Assembly (NCBI GenBank): GCA_017303995.1
Contig: JAFLBE010000012.1
Coordinates: forward strand, 29,817 to 93,816
Origin: Bacteroidota bacterium
Lineage (GTDB): Bacteria > Bacteroidota > JABWAT01
DNA: 64,000 nucleotides
Direction: 5' to 3'
The translations under genes and the position numbers were made by a program. Below are positions 35,288 to 46,000 of the stretch, in pieces (position 1 is the stretch's first letter; the number at the start of each line of letters is the position of its first letter). Below the pieces are notes generated by a model, which was given only the letters and a program-made list of their open reading frames with translations, had not been told where the DNA came from and made no database searches.

Positions 35288-36211
35288 CTACGGTTTTTTG
35301 ATTTCAATGAACATGGTATCGGTTATAGCTGATCCAAAAACCCCGATTCCATCACCGGAAATGTTCATTTTGGGTTCAACAAAATTTCCATCAGTATCCT
35401 GAACATCTTTATGAGTTAACAGAAAGTTTTTTGCTGCCAGATCGGTTGCAAAAATCACAATACGGTAATTTCCATAAAAATTAAACAGATACCACTCAAG
35501 ATCGTATTCTTGCAATCCTGAAGTCGAATAGTTTAAAATTCCTTCTCTGGAGTATTTTAGCGAATTCAGCGATTCTCTGATATCTGATGAATCTTTTTCT
35601 TCAACAGAACCATACCGGTTAACAGGAGTATAGATGAATTGATCAACTTTGGCATCAAGTGCGGTCACCCCGATTGCATAGAAATCGACTCCAGGGCTTG
35701 GCGTGTATCCCAGTTTAAAGGTTTTATACGTTCCATCCGGGTTCTTCTCATTGTAGGTAATGGAACCCGCAATAGTTGATGCAAGATCAAGTGCAAATCC
35801 TGCAGAAGGCGTGGTTGTTTCTCCAGCAGCAGAAAGGGTTTTACCGTCGATAATGGCGGTCACTTCAATCTTGTAATGTTCCTGATTACCCACAATCCAG
35901 TCGGTTCCTGCATATTCAAAGGCTAAGGAAATAGGATTAAAAACCAGGGTTGCCTGCCTCCCGTCAGAAAGCCGGGTCAGTTTGACCTGCGCATCCGGGA
36001 GTAAAATTGAACTGGCATCCAGTGGTGAATTCAGTCTGAAATTTCGTGAAATCCGGATGTTGGCCGGTGACGTTCCAGGATATAAGTAGCCTTCAATTAC
36101 AATTTTTGGCTGATACGATGAAGATTCGAGTTCCACATCAGGGTCACCACAGGAAGCTAACAGAAACGTAAACGGTAAAAGCAATAATAATATATATTTA
36201 GACATGATCAT
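35288..36211 (-). CDS. DUF4249-family lipoprotein
   Basis: A 307-residue lipoprotein (lipobox LASC). It has the DUF4249 start KIVIEGYLYPGTSPANIRIS, an Ig-like first part (DAQVKLTRLSDGRQATL) and the later HYKIEVTAI and RIVIFATDLAAKNFL segments. In Bacteroidota these proteins are nearly always encoded beside a TonB-dependent receptor with a carboxypeptidase-like N-terminal domain, as here, where the receptor gene ends two bases upstream. They are thought to be surface or periplasmic partners of that receptor. The ligand is unknown. Confidence 0.85.
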   Translation of the reverse strand: MIMSKYILLLLLPFTFLLASCGDPDVELESSSYQPKIVIEGYLYPGTSPANIRISRNFRLNSPLDASSILLPDAQVKLTRLSDGRQATLVFNPISLAFEYAGTDWIVGNQEHYKIEVTAIIDGKTLSAAGETTTPSAGFALDLASTIAGSITYNEKNPDGTYKTFKLGYTPSPGVDFYAIGVTALDAKVDQFIYTPVNRYGSVEEKDSSDIRESLNSLKYSREGILNYSTSGLQEYDLEWYLFNFYGNYRIVIFATDLAAKNFLLTHKDVQDTDGNFVEPKMNISGDGIGVFGSAITDTMFIEIKKP

Positions 36212-36213
36212 CC

Positions 36214-38586
36214 TCAGAAATTAATAGTGACGCCAACTGTGGGCAGCAGCGGAAACATGGTGATTTTTTTGATTTCAGGTTTGATTTTTCCGGCCGTATT
36301 GCTGTCATCCTGATATTGGATAAACCAAACATTTTTCCGGTTCCCGATATTGAAAACCTGAAAGTAGGGAGCCAGCGTCCAGGTTGTGAATTTCTTTTCC
36401 CAGGTTAAACTGATGTCCATTCTGATGTAATCTGGGAGCCGGTAAGCATTGATTTCACCCGGATAAAGTGAAAACCCGAGATTTCCACCATTTTCAGAAA
36501 GCGGATCTGAGCCAACATCCGGTATTTCAGAAGAAATATAGGCAGAGCCGGGAGTTGTAATAGGTTGCCCCGTCGAATAGATGAAGTTCATACCAAAAAG
36601 CCACTTGGCATGATCATCGTCGGGGGTTGAGTTCCAGAGTTTTGCCCATGCTTCATCGAGTTCGGTGTTTAGAGTCGCATTAATGGTGTGTGAGCGATCA
36701 TGACGGGGAGAGAATGATTTGTTCCTGTTGATATCAGAAAATTGGTATTCAGTGTGTGAATAGGTATAACCTAACCAGCCGGTGGCTAAGCCCATGTCTT
36801 TTTTCAATAAAAGCTCAGTTCCGTAACTGCTCCCATCACCTGTATAAAACAGATTTTTCGTATTTGTGAAAAGTGTGCGGTTTTTCGCATCCGTGCCTGA
36901 CGGAATAATATCAGTTACCACGAATTTTTTAAAGGAATTCAGGTTGGTGTAAGTTTTATAAAAAAGTTCTGCCTGAAGTGTGAAGGCCTCATCGAGAACA
37001 CGTTCGTACCCGAGTACGAAATGGTTTGAAGTTGAAGGTTTGATGTTTTTATCGGAAGTCACCCAGATATCGCCAACGAAAAACCGGGGGATTCTCTGTA
37101 GATATTGGCGGTAAACACCGGCAGCAAATTTGATGTTCTGAACGGCATCCAGATTATATTTTACCGTCAGTCTTGGTGAAAAATCTGTAAAATTTTCATC
37201 TGCTCTGAAATGGTCGAGACGGAGTCCGGTTTCGATCATCCAGGTTTCATCAGGTTTGTACTGGTTTTGAACATAACCAGAAAGGTGCGTCCGTTTTCCT
37301 TGTACATCAATCACGTCATTGTCGTTTTCACTCAGATAATGGGGATCCAGAAATTTACTTTCAAAACCGAATTTTACTGAATTTGCATCCGACCACGTAT
37401 ATTCCAGATTTCCTTTTAAAGTCAGATCGTTAATTTCGTTTGTTTCTTTCATGTGGATTAGTTTCAGGTTCAACTCAGAATCGAACCGGCTGTAAGTCAG
37501 CCAGAAATTGGCAAATAATTCGGGTGACAGAACCGAAAGCCATTTCAGGGAACCCGTATTGTTTCCCCAGTCATACTTCAGTTTATCTGAATCTTCTGCA
37601 TCCGGGTTGAATTTAAAGTCGAGATAATCCCTTCCGCCGAAATAGCTCACCGTTAACTTGTTGGTTTCGTTGATGTCGATAAGAGCTTTTACATTTCCGT
37701 CAATAAAATAATAATCCGGTATTTTATCCTTCAGACTTTTCACCTGACCAACGGTTTTGTCAAAGTAAGTTCTGCGAACTGAACCGGATATACTTCCAAT
37801 TTTTCCCATGGGAAACTGAAGCGTGGTTTTTGCGGAAAGCAGGCTGATGTTGGCGGTGCCTTTGAATGAATTCCGGTTTCCGTCCAGATTGGTCACATCA
37901 ATCACAGACGACAATCTTCCGCCATATTCTGCACCAAATCCGCCCTTTGAAATCACGACAGATTTGATGGCATCGGTGTTAAAAGTTGAAAATAAGCCAA
38001 ATGCATGTTCCGGATTGTAAATATCAGTTCCATCAACCATATAAAGATTCTGATCGGGTGTTCCGCCACGCACGTAAATCTGGGAAGAATAATCAGAAGC
38101 AGAAACAATTCCGGGAAGAGATTGAAGCGAGCGAAGTAAGTCTGGTTCTATAATCTGCGGAATTTTTTTGATATCAAGTCCGGAAAGGGCAAGTTGAGAA
38201 ACCGGTTCATCGAAAAGTCTTTTTATGGTTCTGATGGAATCAGCGGAAACGACAACTTCAGTCATCGAAACAATGGCAGATTCCAGCTGAATATTAAGTT
38301 TATCTGCTTTTAGTTCGCTGGCTCTGATTTTTTTCTGCTGCGGAAGGAAGCCGATGTACCTGATTTCCAGAATCAGTTCGCCATCGGGAAGGCCAGTAAT
38401 TGAAAAAAAACCAGAGGTATTGGTACTGGTTCCACGGGTAGTTCCAGAAACCAGAATACTGGCACCTATCAGGGCTTCACCTGATTCTTTATCGTAAACA
38501 AAACCTGCAACGGTTCGGTCAGGGCGGAATTCAGCAAATGCCGAAAACGCAAAAAGTAAAAGGCCGGTAAGAAAAAAGGACTTCAC
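36214..38586 (-). CDS. TonB-dependent outer-membrane receptor with carboxypeptidase-like domain
   Basis: 790 residues with a signal peptide (MKSFFLTGLLLFAFSAFA). Residues about 25-105 form the CarboxypepD_reg-like domain (TVAGFVYDKESGEALIGASI). The plug follows (PDLLRSLQSLPGI, YVRGGTPDQNLYMVDG, GGFGAEYGGRLSSVIDV), then a 22-stranded barrel ending VTINF with a terminal aromatic. It imports a large ligand with energy from TonB-ExbBD. Together with the DUF4249 gene it makes a two-gene uptake unit; no degradative enzymes sit beside it, so the ligand cannot be guessed. Confidence 0.93.
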   Translation of the reverse strand: MKSFFLTGLLLFAFSAFAEFRPDRTVAGFVYDKESGEALIGASILVSGTTRGTSTNTSGFFSITGLPDGELILEIRYIGFLPQQKKIRASELKADKLNIQLESAIVSMTEVVVSADSIRTIKRLFDEPVSQLALSGLDIKKIPQIIEPDLLRSLQSLPGIVSASDYSSQIYVRGGTPDQNLYMVDGTDIYNPEHAFGLFSTFNTDAIKSVVISKGGFGAEYGGRLSSVIDVTNLDGNRNSFKGTANISLLSAKTTLQFPMGKIGSISGSVRRTYFDKTVGQVKSLKDKIPDYYFIDGNVKALIDINETNKLTVSYFGGRDYLDFKFNPDAEDSDKLKYDWGNNTGSLKWLSVLSPELFANFWLTYSRFDSELNLKLIHMKETNEINDLTLKGNLEYTWSDANSVKFGFESKFLDPHYLSENDNDVIDVQGKRTHLSGYVQNQYKPDETWMIETGLRLDHFRADENFTDFSPRLTVKYNLDAVQNIKFAAGVYRQYLQRIPRFFVGDIWVTSDKNIKPSTSNHFVLGYERVLDEAFTLQAELFYKTYTNLNSFKKFVVTDIIPSGTDAKNRTLFTNTKNLFYTGDGSSYGTELLLKKDMGLATGWLGYTYSHTEYQFSDINRNKSFSPRHDRSHTINATLNTELDEAWAKLWNSTPDDDHAKWLFGMNFIYSTGQPITTPGSAYISSEIPDVGSDPLSENGGNLGFSLYPGEINAYRLPDYIRMDISLTWEKKFTTWTLAPYFQVFNIGNRKNVWFIQYQDDSNTAGKIKPEIKKITMFPLLPTVGVTINF

Positions 38587-38978
38587 AAATCACTCCGATT
38601 AGTTAAAGGAAAAATGGGAAATCTGGTGATTTCCTCGATGACAAAGGTCAGGTATTTTGAGTCAGCTGGCAGGTAAATCTGACTGAAGTGTCAGTTTTAC
38701 AGGTTGAACCGATGAAAAGATTCAATGAACGGGAAGGGATTTTAAAAAGTTACCTTAGGTTAAAACAAATTGACACACAGGTTTGGTGAGATTATGAAGG
38801 AAGTTGGGTTTGTTTGCCGGTTTTTTTCAGTTGGAAAAGGTGGCAGATTTTAAGATGTGGCTTGACTGGTAGAGACGTAGGATCGTGTTCTTTTGAGCCC
38901 ACCTTATACAGTGCTTTACCAGTAAAAAGGTGAACTCAAAAAATAAAGTTAACTAGTTAATGATCGTCTCAGGAACAA
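38587..38978. other. Intergenic region with an imperfect hairpin
   Basis: No gene seen. TTTTGAG (38891-38897) plus ACCTT (38901-38905) face AAGGT (38927-38931) plus CTCAAAA (38935-38941), an imperfect stem-loop. The 12-mer CCCACCTTATAC inside it is also found near 54306. Confidence 0.4.
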
Positions 38979-39049
38979 ATTATTCAACTTTGTAGCTGAG
39001 CAGATCTTCATCAGAATCAAAATACATATCATTATAGCCGGAATAGCTT

Positions 39050-39721
39050 TTAGGGTAAAAACCCTTCGCTATGACGTTTTACTATACCAATTCCCTTGAC
39101 ATAATAAGTGAATCCTTCATCACTGTAAGAATCAGGTCCCGTTATTTTATAATAGTCAAGGAAGACATTGGTATAGGTGACTTTATTTACAATAAGCGAT
39201 GCAACTACTGATTTCGTTTGAAGAACTGCAAACTCTCTGTTTTCACTATCCTTATAGGTGTATTCCCTGGTTTCTGGAATGGGGTTGTTGCGATAGAAAT
39301 TTCCGTAAAGAAGTGTATCTCCCGGCGTGATCGGTTTTAGAGGTATTGTTTCAGACCGGTGTTTGGGTAATATCACATCATAGACCGAGTACGTGCCACT
39401 ATCAGATCTCACATACCCTATATAACCCGTTGAAGAATAAAACACCTCAGCACTTTTCTTAACAATGGGGTACCGAAAGAAATCAACGTTATAAACTTCC
39501 TGCTTTACAACATCAAAAAAACCAACCTTATCCAATTCAATTGTACGTGTATTCGTACGACCAGACGTATTGTCTGTATATAGGTAAATCCATTTGAAAC
39601 CATTACCCACCGGGAATAAATCAGCGTTTGGAACCTTTTCCTCAGAATCTGATTTTTCAGAACAGGAGGTAATGGACACAAAAAGAGAGATACTTAACAG
39701 GAAGAAAATTATTTTTTTCAT
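39050..39721 (-). CDS. Lipoprotein of unknown function, probable frameshift near the C-terminus
   Basis: A 223-residue lipoprotein (lipobox ITSC, about residue 20). The start of the mature part, FPVGNGFKWIYLY, and GDTLLYGNFYRN are typical of Bacteroidota secreted lipoproteins without a named domain. The reading frame stops at GFLP just after a run of five T (39053-39057 on the complement). Dropping one T continues as GFYPKSYSGYNDMYFDSDED and ends at a TAA at 38979-38981, adding about 23 residues. The tail has normal composition, so either a real frameshift or a sequencing error is likely. Confidence 0.65.
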   Translation of the reverse strand: MKKIIFFLLSISLFVSITSCSEKSDSEEKVPNADLFPVGNGFKWIYLYTDNTSGRTNTRTIELDKVGFFDVVKQEVYNVDFFRYPIVKKSAEVFYSSTGYIGYVRSDSGTYSVYDVILPKHRSETIPLKPITPGDTLLYGNFYRNNPIPETREYTYKDSENREFAVLQTKSVVASLIVNKVTYTNVFLDYYKITGPDSYSDEGFTYYVKGIGIVKRHSEGFLP

Positions 39722-40008
39722 TTGATTTCCATGTGAAACAGATAAATTAGTACTAAGAGATCGAAGTATGCTTGAATATACTTAATACATGTGACAATAA
39801 CAAGATAAATGTAAAGTTAAGTTTATCTTGTTGTTGAGCTAAAACTCATTTTTTTATTTCTCTCCAGGTAACCCGGTTCAAATCCCATCTTTCTTCCTTG
39901 CCCAAAATTTTTCTACATGATTTCCTGTGTATGAATGCATTTTATACCCGATTGAATGAAAAGACCATCTTCCGGAACTTGCATTTGTAGAAAAAAAGGA
40001 GAAATGCA

Positions 40009-40380
40009 ATGAAGCGTTTATTAATACTCGAAGATGATTCACTGAATGCAAACCTGTTAAAAGACCTCTTCACGCTAGAGGGTTTTGATGTAGTCACAGC
40101 AAAAAACACCCATTTGGCTGAAGATCTCCTTTTTAAAAAGAAAATAGATTTGCTGATCACTGATATCAATTTACCTGGAATGAACGGACTTGACTGGTTA
40201 AAAGCCAGAAAAGAAGCGGGAAGCTCAATCCCCTTCATCGTGACATCAGGAAGCCATAAAAAGGAAGATTTTATTGCGGCCAATAAAATGGGTGCATTTG
40301 GTTATCTCGAAAAACCAATAAACCCCGAAGGAATGGTAAACTTGATTCATCAATTTTTTACAGTTTCAGGTGTAAAATGA
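40009..40380 (+). CDS. Single-domain response regulator
   Basis: A 123-residue receiver domain alone. The acidic pocket is D9/D10 (LILEDDS), the phospho-acceptor is D52 (LITDINLPGMNG), and the late Thr and Lys are in FIVTSG and GYLEKPI. No output domain follows; it must act by protein contact or as a phosphorelay intermediate. ATG follows AAGGAG by seven bases. It is the first gene of a six-gene unit and overlaps the sensor kinase gene by four bases (ATGA), so the two are surely partners. Confidence 0.92.
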   Translation: MKRLLILEDDSLNANLLKDLFTLEGFDVVTAKNTHLAEDLLFKKKIDLLITDINLPGMNGLDWLKARKEAGSSIPFIVTSGSHKKEDFIAANKMGAFGYLEKPINPEGMVNLIHQFFTVSGVK

Positions 40381-43019
40381 TAAAAAGAACCCTCCTCTCA
40401 TTGGGTGCTGTTGCTGTTTTAACATCCCCGCTGGCTTGGTTACTCTTTGATTCTTATCAGGATCAAAAAGACCTCATCAAAGTAAGTATCCGCCAAAGAA
40501 TGGAAACCCGTGCAGCCTTTCTCGATGCAACGGTAAATCAGGCGCTTTCACTTCTTGAACAAAAAAGTAAGGGATTGCCTGATCCGAAAGAAACGCCTTC
40601 ACCTGAGGTCACTGAGCGGTTACAAACGCTGATTGGAGAAACAGGTTACCTTCAGGCTGATTTTGTTTCAACAGATGGAAAACAGATTTTTTCAACCAAT
40701 CAAAAAAATAGCCGCTGGGAGCAATCCGTCATGACCACTTCCTGGTACAGACAGATTATTAAATCCTGGAAACCGGTCGTATCTCCCGTTTTTCAATTGC
40801 CTGTTGCCCCGTTTCCGGCGGTAACCGCTTTTGCTGTGCCTTATTATAAAAAGAATGAAATATCGGGAATCTGGGTTTTTTATCTTGACAGAAAAGCAAC
40901 CTCAGAATTTTTAAAGTTCTCCCTGCTTGAAACCGACGGAAACCCGATTGTAGTCAGCGATCTTAACCAAAAAGTAATTTTTCCAAGATCAGGTGAAGTT
41001 GTGGCGGTCAGACTGTTTGGCGGTGACTCCCTGCTTTTTTTTGTAGATACCCAAAAAGGCCGGTATATCGGTTTTACAAGCCGTCAGAAGGCAGCGGGAC
41101 TGAATACCTGGTTTTTAACTGAAGCGGCACCGGTTTTATCAAGTCTTGACTCTTACCGGAATACTCAATGGCTGGTTTTTATCCTGATTTTATTTGGTGT
41201 GGCTACTACGGTTGAAATGGGTCTGATCACCTATTTCAAACTCACCAAAAGTCTTTCGGTCATTCAGTTGCAGAAAAACAATTTTCAGGTTCTGAACAAA
41301 GAGCTAGAATCAAAAAAGGATATGCTTGAAACCAGCCATGAAAACCTGAAAGCACTATCCGATGAAGTACAACAAAAGGCAGGAAAACTTGAGTTCTCAG
41401 TCAAAGAACTGGAGTTAAGAGAAAAATTTCTGATGAATCTGAATCTCCCTGTTTTAATTATGAAATATGACGGGTCCATTTATTTCATTAACAGAAAGGC
41501 CGAAGAATTATTCCGTGAAAATCAGATTTCTGCCAAAAAGGCAAATCTGCTGAAACTGATCCAGGTAAGCAGGCTTACTGATTTTATCAATTTTCTGAAG
41601 CAATTAAAAGATAAACCTTCAGGCGACATCCGCCAATTTGAAACCGAACTCACCATCGGCAACCAAACCGTTCTTTATTCAATTTCTGCAAGTTTTCTTA
41701 ACCTGCCCGAATGGAGTGGGTTTCTGATCAGCCTTGTTGATTTGAGTTATCACCTCAAACTTGAGCAGCAACTTCGTTATCAGCGCCGTGATATTGAAAC
41801 GCTTTACCATTTATCGACTGTGTTTAAATATCAGGAAAATTTTAAATCACTTTTGGATGCAGTTTTTATAACGCTAAGACCACTTTTCCCTGAAACTGAT
41901 CTCGTTTATTATCAATGGGATGAGCCATCCAGATCAATGAAAAAGACCAGTGAAAGTCTTAAAAGTGAAAAGAATTATCCTGTATTGATTGGCTCTGATT
42001 CAAGTTTGATTCATGCCGTTTGGGTAAGCCAAAGTCCGCTTTTTGTAGAAGACATCAGGAAAAAACGGGCTTATGCAAGTTTGGCAGAAGTTATGGTGTT
42101 AAACGGTCCGTTTATTCTGCTTCCAATTCAGGGCGGAAACACATCCGGTGTTCTTGCTCTTGTAAGTAAAACCAAAGAAGAATGGACGACAGCCGATCCT
42201 GATCTGTTGCAGAAAATAACAGCTCAGTTATCACAGGTTTTTGAAAAATTCAGGTTTTATGGAAGCCTGCTTGTGCAGAAACGACAAATCTTAAAAGCTG
42301 CCGGTTACCGTAACCAATTGCTTCAAGCCATGACACACGATCTTAAAACACCCGTGAATTCAATCAATGGGTATACCTTCCTGCTTGAAAGTGCAATTAA
42401 ATCTGGTTCAACTGAAACTGCGAATTATCTGAGTAAACTTAAACTGGGCATTCAAAATACATCGTTCCTTCTTGAAAATTACCTTGAATTGGCTCGTTTT
42501 GAAAGAAAAGAAATTGATATCCGACCTGAATGGCATGAACTGGGTGAAATTCTTGAACCCGTTAAAAAAGAAATTCTCCTTGAAGCTTCATTGAATGAAG
42601 TTGTTGTGAACTTTAAGGTAATTTCAAATGCAGATTCAAAAATCTTTACAGACCGCCAACGCCTCCAGTTACTGCTCACCACGTTTGCAAACAACAGCAT
42701 CCGGTTTTCTTCAGGAAGCGACCAGGTAGATATCGTGATTAATCAGGTTGAAGAACAGATTGAGTTTTCGTTCAGAGACCGTGGACCCCAGATTCAGCAC
42801 AGCGATTTTCCTGCTTTGTTTAAGGCATTTGAAAACCCGTTGATGAAGACCGAAGGCCGCCTCTATTATGGTTCCGGTTTAGATTTTGCCCTTGCCGGTA
42901 AAATTATCAAACTGATGGGTGGAACGGCTACAGTTCAATCAGATAAATTTCAAACCGAATTTAAATTCACACTTCCGATACATGCAGAGATAAAAAATGA
43001 AAACCTTGAACTGGTCTAA
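40377..43019 (+). CDS. Membrane sensor histidine kinase (extracytoplasmic sensor, PAS, GAF)
   Basis: 880 residues. Membrane helices near residues 7-25 and 262-285 enclose a sensor region of about 230 residues of Cache-like length. A coiled coil (290-350), a PAS domain (VLIMKYDGSIYFINRKAEEL), a GAF domain (about 470-630), HisKA (AMTHDLKTPVNSINGY, phosphorylated His near 655) and HATPase (LLLTTFANNSIRFSSG, YGSGLDFALAGKIIKL) follow. It would phosphorylate the regulator encoded just before it. Its 3' end overlaps the giant surface-protein gene by 23 bases, which suggests coupled translation of the sensor and its surface neighbour. Confidence 0.9.
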   Translation: MIKRTLLSLGAVAVLTSPLAWLLFDSYQDQKDLIKVSIRQRMETRAAFLDATVNQALSLLEQKSKGLPDPKETPSPEVTERLQTLIGETGYLQADFVSTDGKQIFSTNQKNSRWEQSVMTTSWYRQIIKSWKPVVSPVFQLPVAPFPAVTAFAVPYYKKNEISGIWVFYLDRKATSEFLKFSLLETDGNPIVVSDLNQKVIFPRSGEVVAVRLFGGDSLLFFVDTQKGRYIGFTSRQKAAGLNTWFLTEAAPVLSSLDSYRNTQWLVFILILFGVATTVEMGLITYFKLTKSLSVIQLQKNNFQVLNKELESKKDMLETSHENLKALSDEVQQKAGKLEFSVKELELREKFLMNLNLPVLIMKYDGSIYFINRKAEELFRENQISAKKANLLKLIQVSRLTDFINFLKQLKDKPSGDIRQFETELTIGNQTVLYSISASFLNLPEWSGFLISLVDLSYHLKLEQQLRYQRRDIETLYHLSTVFKYQENFKSLLDAVFITLRPLFPETDLVYYQWDEPSRSMKKTSESLKSEKNYPVLIGSDSSLIHAVWVSQSPLFVEDIRKKRAYASLAEVMVLNGPFILLPIQGGNTSGVLALVSKTKEEWTTADPDLLQKITAQLSQVFEKFRFYGSLLVQKRQILKAAGYRNQLLQAMTHDLKTPVNSINGYTFLLESAIKSGSTETANYLSKLKLGIQNTSFLLENYLELARFERKEIDIRPEWHELGEILEPVKKEILLEASLNEVVVNFKVISNADSKIFTDRQRLQLLLTTFANNSIRFSSGSDQVDIVINQVEEQIEFSFRDRGPQIQHSDFPALFKAFENPLMKTEGRLYYGSGLDFALAGKIIKLMGGTATVQSDKFQTEFKFTLPIHAEIKNENLELV

Positions 43020-46000
43020 CCTGATTTTGATTCTTTTGCTCCTGCTGGTCACAACTTATGTGAATGGCCAGCCGGTTAACTATACTCTCATCAGAAATGG
43101 TGAAATCAGCCAGGTTTACGAGGCTACAAATAACCCAGGTGATGAGGTTCTCATTGTTTTTAATAAAAATTATCTGGTTGATGAAAATAATAATGGCGTA
43201 AGTGACGGTCTTGAGATTGCTACTTATTACGCCCAGAAACGAAACCTTCCGTCTGAGAATATTCTTGGTATTTATACCTCAGTAAATGAACAAATTGAAC
43301 GCAGCATTTTTGATGCTGATTTTGATGCGTCCGGCAGGTCGACCCACATCAGGCAAGATCTTGAAACTTATCTGAGTGAAACAACAGATGCCGATGGGAA
43401 TCTTCTCAAAACCAAAATCCGGTTTATTGTCTTAACAAAAGGAATTCCGCTTGCAATAACGGCACTGAATTCAAGTGCTTATGAAGCTGCAGATTTTTCA
43501 TCGGTAGATCAGGCTATTACCTTACTTTTTCAGATTCACCCTATTAAATGGCGGGTCAGCAATCCATATTATAATCCTGACCGCAACGGATCCACCACTT
43601 CACCTTTTATTCCGTTTGCATGGGAATTAAATGACGTTAGACTATCCTACCTGGTGACACGCCTTGATGGGTACAAGCTTGATGATGTTTTTGCACTGGT
43701 TGACCGGTCACTTGCAGCAACTGAAAATCCTCAACGGGGACTTTTCGTCATTGATGGTGACGGAAAAACGTACACTGATTTTGATCAGGCGTTTGACAAA
43801 CTGAAAGAGGCTGGTGCCAGAGTTTTCCCTGAGCAGCTCGATGAAACTCCGCAAAATATCCTAACTGCACCAGATTCAGTTCTGGGTTATGTTTCAAATG
43901 GAATTTATGGCGGAAAACCTGCCAATTATGTTGATAATCTGCTGAACTTTACCTATGCACCCGGTGCCATTTTCAGTTCATATGAATCATTCAACGGTGC
44001 CAGTTTCAGAAAGCCCGATAAACGAATGGGGCAGGTCGGACAATTCATTGCTACCGGCGGTTCTGGCGGAATTGGAAATGTGAATGAACCGTGGTACCTG
44101 GGAATCGCACGTGAATTTGTACTTTTCCCAGCTTATGTAAAAGGTTACACCTGGGCAGAAGCAGCCTATCAATCTTTGATTTTTACCGATTTTACTTCCG
44201 TTGTCATTGGCGATCCGTTGATGCGAATTGCAGCACTTCCTTACCTTCAAACAGGAAAAACGGCTTTCCGGTTAATTTCATCCTGGCCTTTAACTGAAGG
44301 GCTCATTGATTCACGGGGAACCATTAAACTTGAATTCAATGAAAATCCTGACCCGAATAAAATTCCCAAATTTCATGCAGAACCATCAGGCATAACTTTC
44401 ACCACCTATTTGTTTAACAATCAGTTGTTTTTATTTCCTGAAAGTGACCTGCCTAATAATGAAACTCAAACCATTACAAGTGAGAGTGAAGTCGGGTCTG
44501 TTTCTGGCCGTTCGGTAAATTTGCCGGTCTGGTTGCAGGTGAATGTTTCAAATTCAAGTTCTGTTAATTCGAGTCCGCAAATTTTATTGGTTTCGCCAAC
44601 CGGAAACCGGATTGCTCATGATTCGTCACTGGTGGTTATTTTTTCAAAATCAATGAGTCCAGCCTCGATTTATCCAATTATTACGAAACCAGATTTCAAC
44701 CAGGTACATGACTGGCAATTTAATAACAGAATGCTGGTGGTGACCCATGATTCCCTGAAATCAGGTACCCGTTATCAGCTTGTCTTTGATATACACACAA
44801 AAGGTTACGATCAAAGTGCCTTTTTCTGGGATCCGATATGGTCATTCACAACCCGTTTTACAAAAGTTGTTCGTGATATTGATGGTGACAAGAAAGATGA
44901 AGTTGCTTACAATTCTGATAGAAAGGATGAAAACGGCTACGAAACCTTTTCAGATTTAACAGGAAAGAAAACGTCTGTTTTCGCATTTGTTGATCCGGAA
45001 GGGGATGGCAGAGTGAAATTTTTACTCAAAAACGAAGGAAAAACTGAACCGTTCGGTTACTGGAATCCGAATGAAGGTGAGGGTGGATATTTTACCTATG
45101 TGACGACGGGTGATGATGATGAAGACGGCACTCCAGATTTTCTTTTTGATGCAAACGGTGAAGGCTCTGAGCAAACTGCCTGGGATCCAGATTTGGGCAC
45201 CACCCGGCCAACTGAAATGGCAATTATCAATTCCACACCAAACCAATCTGCGCCAGGTCACAATCCGTTAAATCAGGTAAAAATCAGATTTTCGCTTCCG
45301 CCAGATTTAACATCTCTGAAAGGAAAAACGACGCTTTTACCTTCTGGCAAAATACTTCATTTTGCTCAGGGCAGTGTTCCCGAAGAAGTTCTGATCCAAC
45401 CAGATTCCATGTTTACTCCGCTGACCCATTATACATTGAAAATTTCAAAATGGGTAAGAAATAACCTCACAGATTCTACCGGTACTGATTTTGTTCTGAA
45501 ATTTTCAACAACTTCTGTTACTGATCTGGGACGGCCTTTCGTTCAGCTCAGCTATCCTGATTCAACAAGACAGCCGATGCCGGTTTCGGGTATTTTTTGG
45601 TTTGATTTTTCACAAAATATGAAAAAAGACAGGACCTTTTTTACTTGTACGGTTCCTGATATCGGTTTGAATTTTGTTGAATATTGGGTCGGGAAACGAC
45701 TTTATTTACTTCCATTGCAGTCCTTACCTGAAAATAAAGTGATTCAGCTGACTTTAGATCCAAATGTTGAATCTGCTGATTCCCAGTTAAAAATCACCGG
45801 GACTACCCAATTCAGATTTTCAACCTTCTACAAAGCTGCAGATGCACTTCCACCCCAAATATTGATTCCGCCTGGATTTGAAACCGACTCAATTGGTATC
45901 AATAAGTCAATTCCGTTTCTTTTTTCAAAAGGGATCATGCCGGCTGAGTTGCAAAAACTGGTTGCGACAGGATCGGGTTCACCCTTTTTGGTAACCGTTC

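Noticed and set aside
38891..38941. Stem-loop as a terminator for the lipoprotein at 39050
   Set aside because: The stem is interrupted, the loop long and there is no T run on the minus strand after it.
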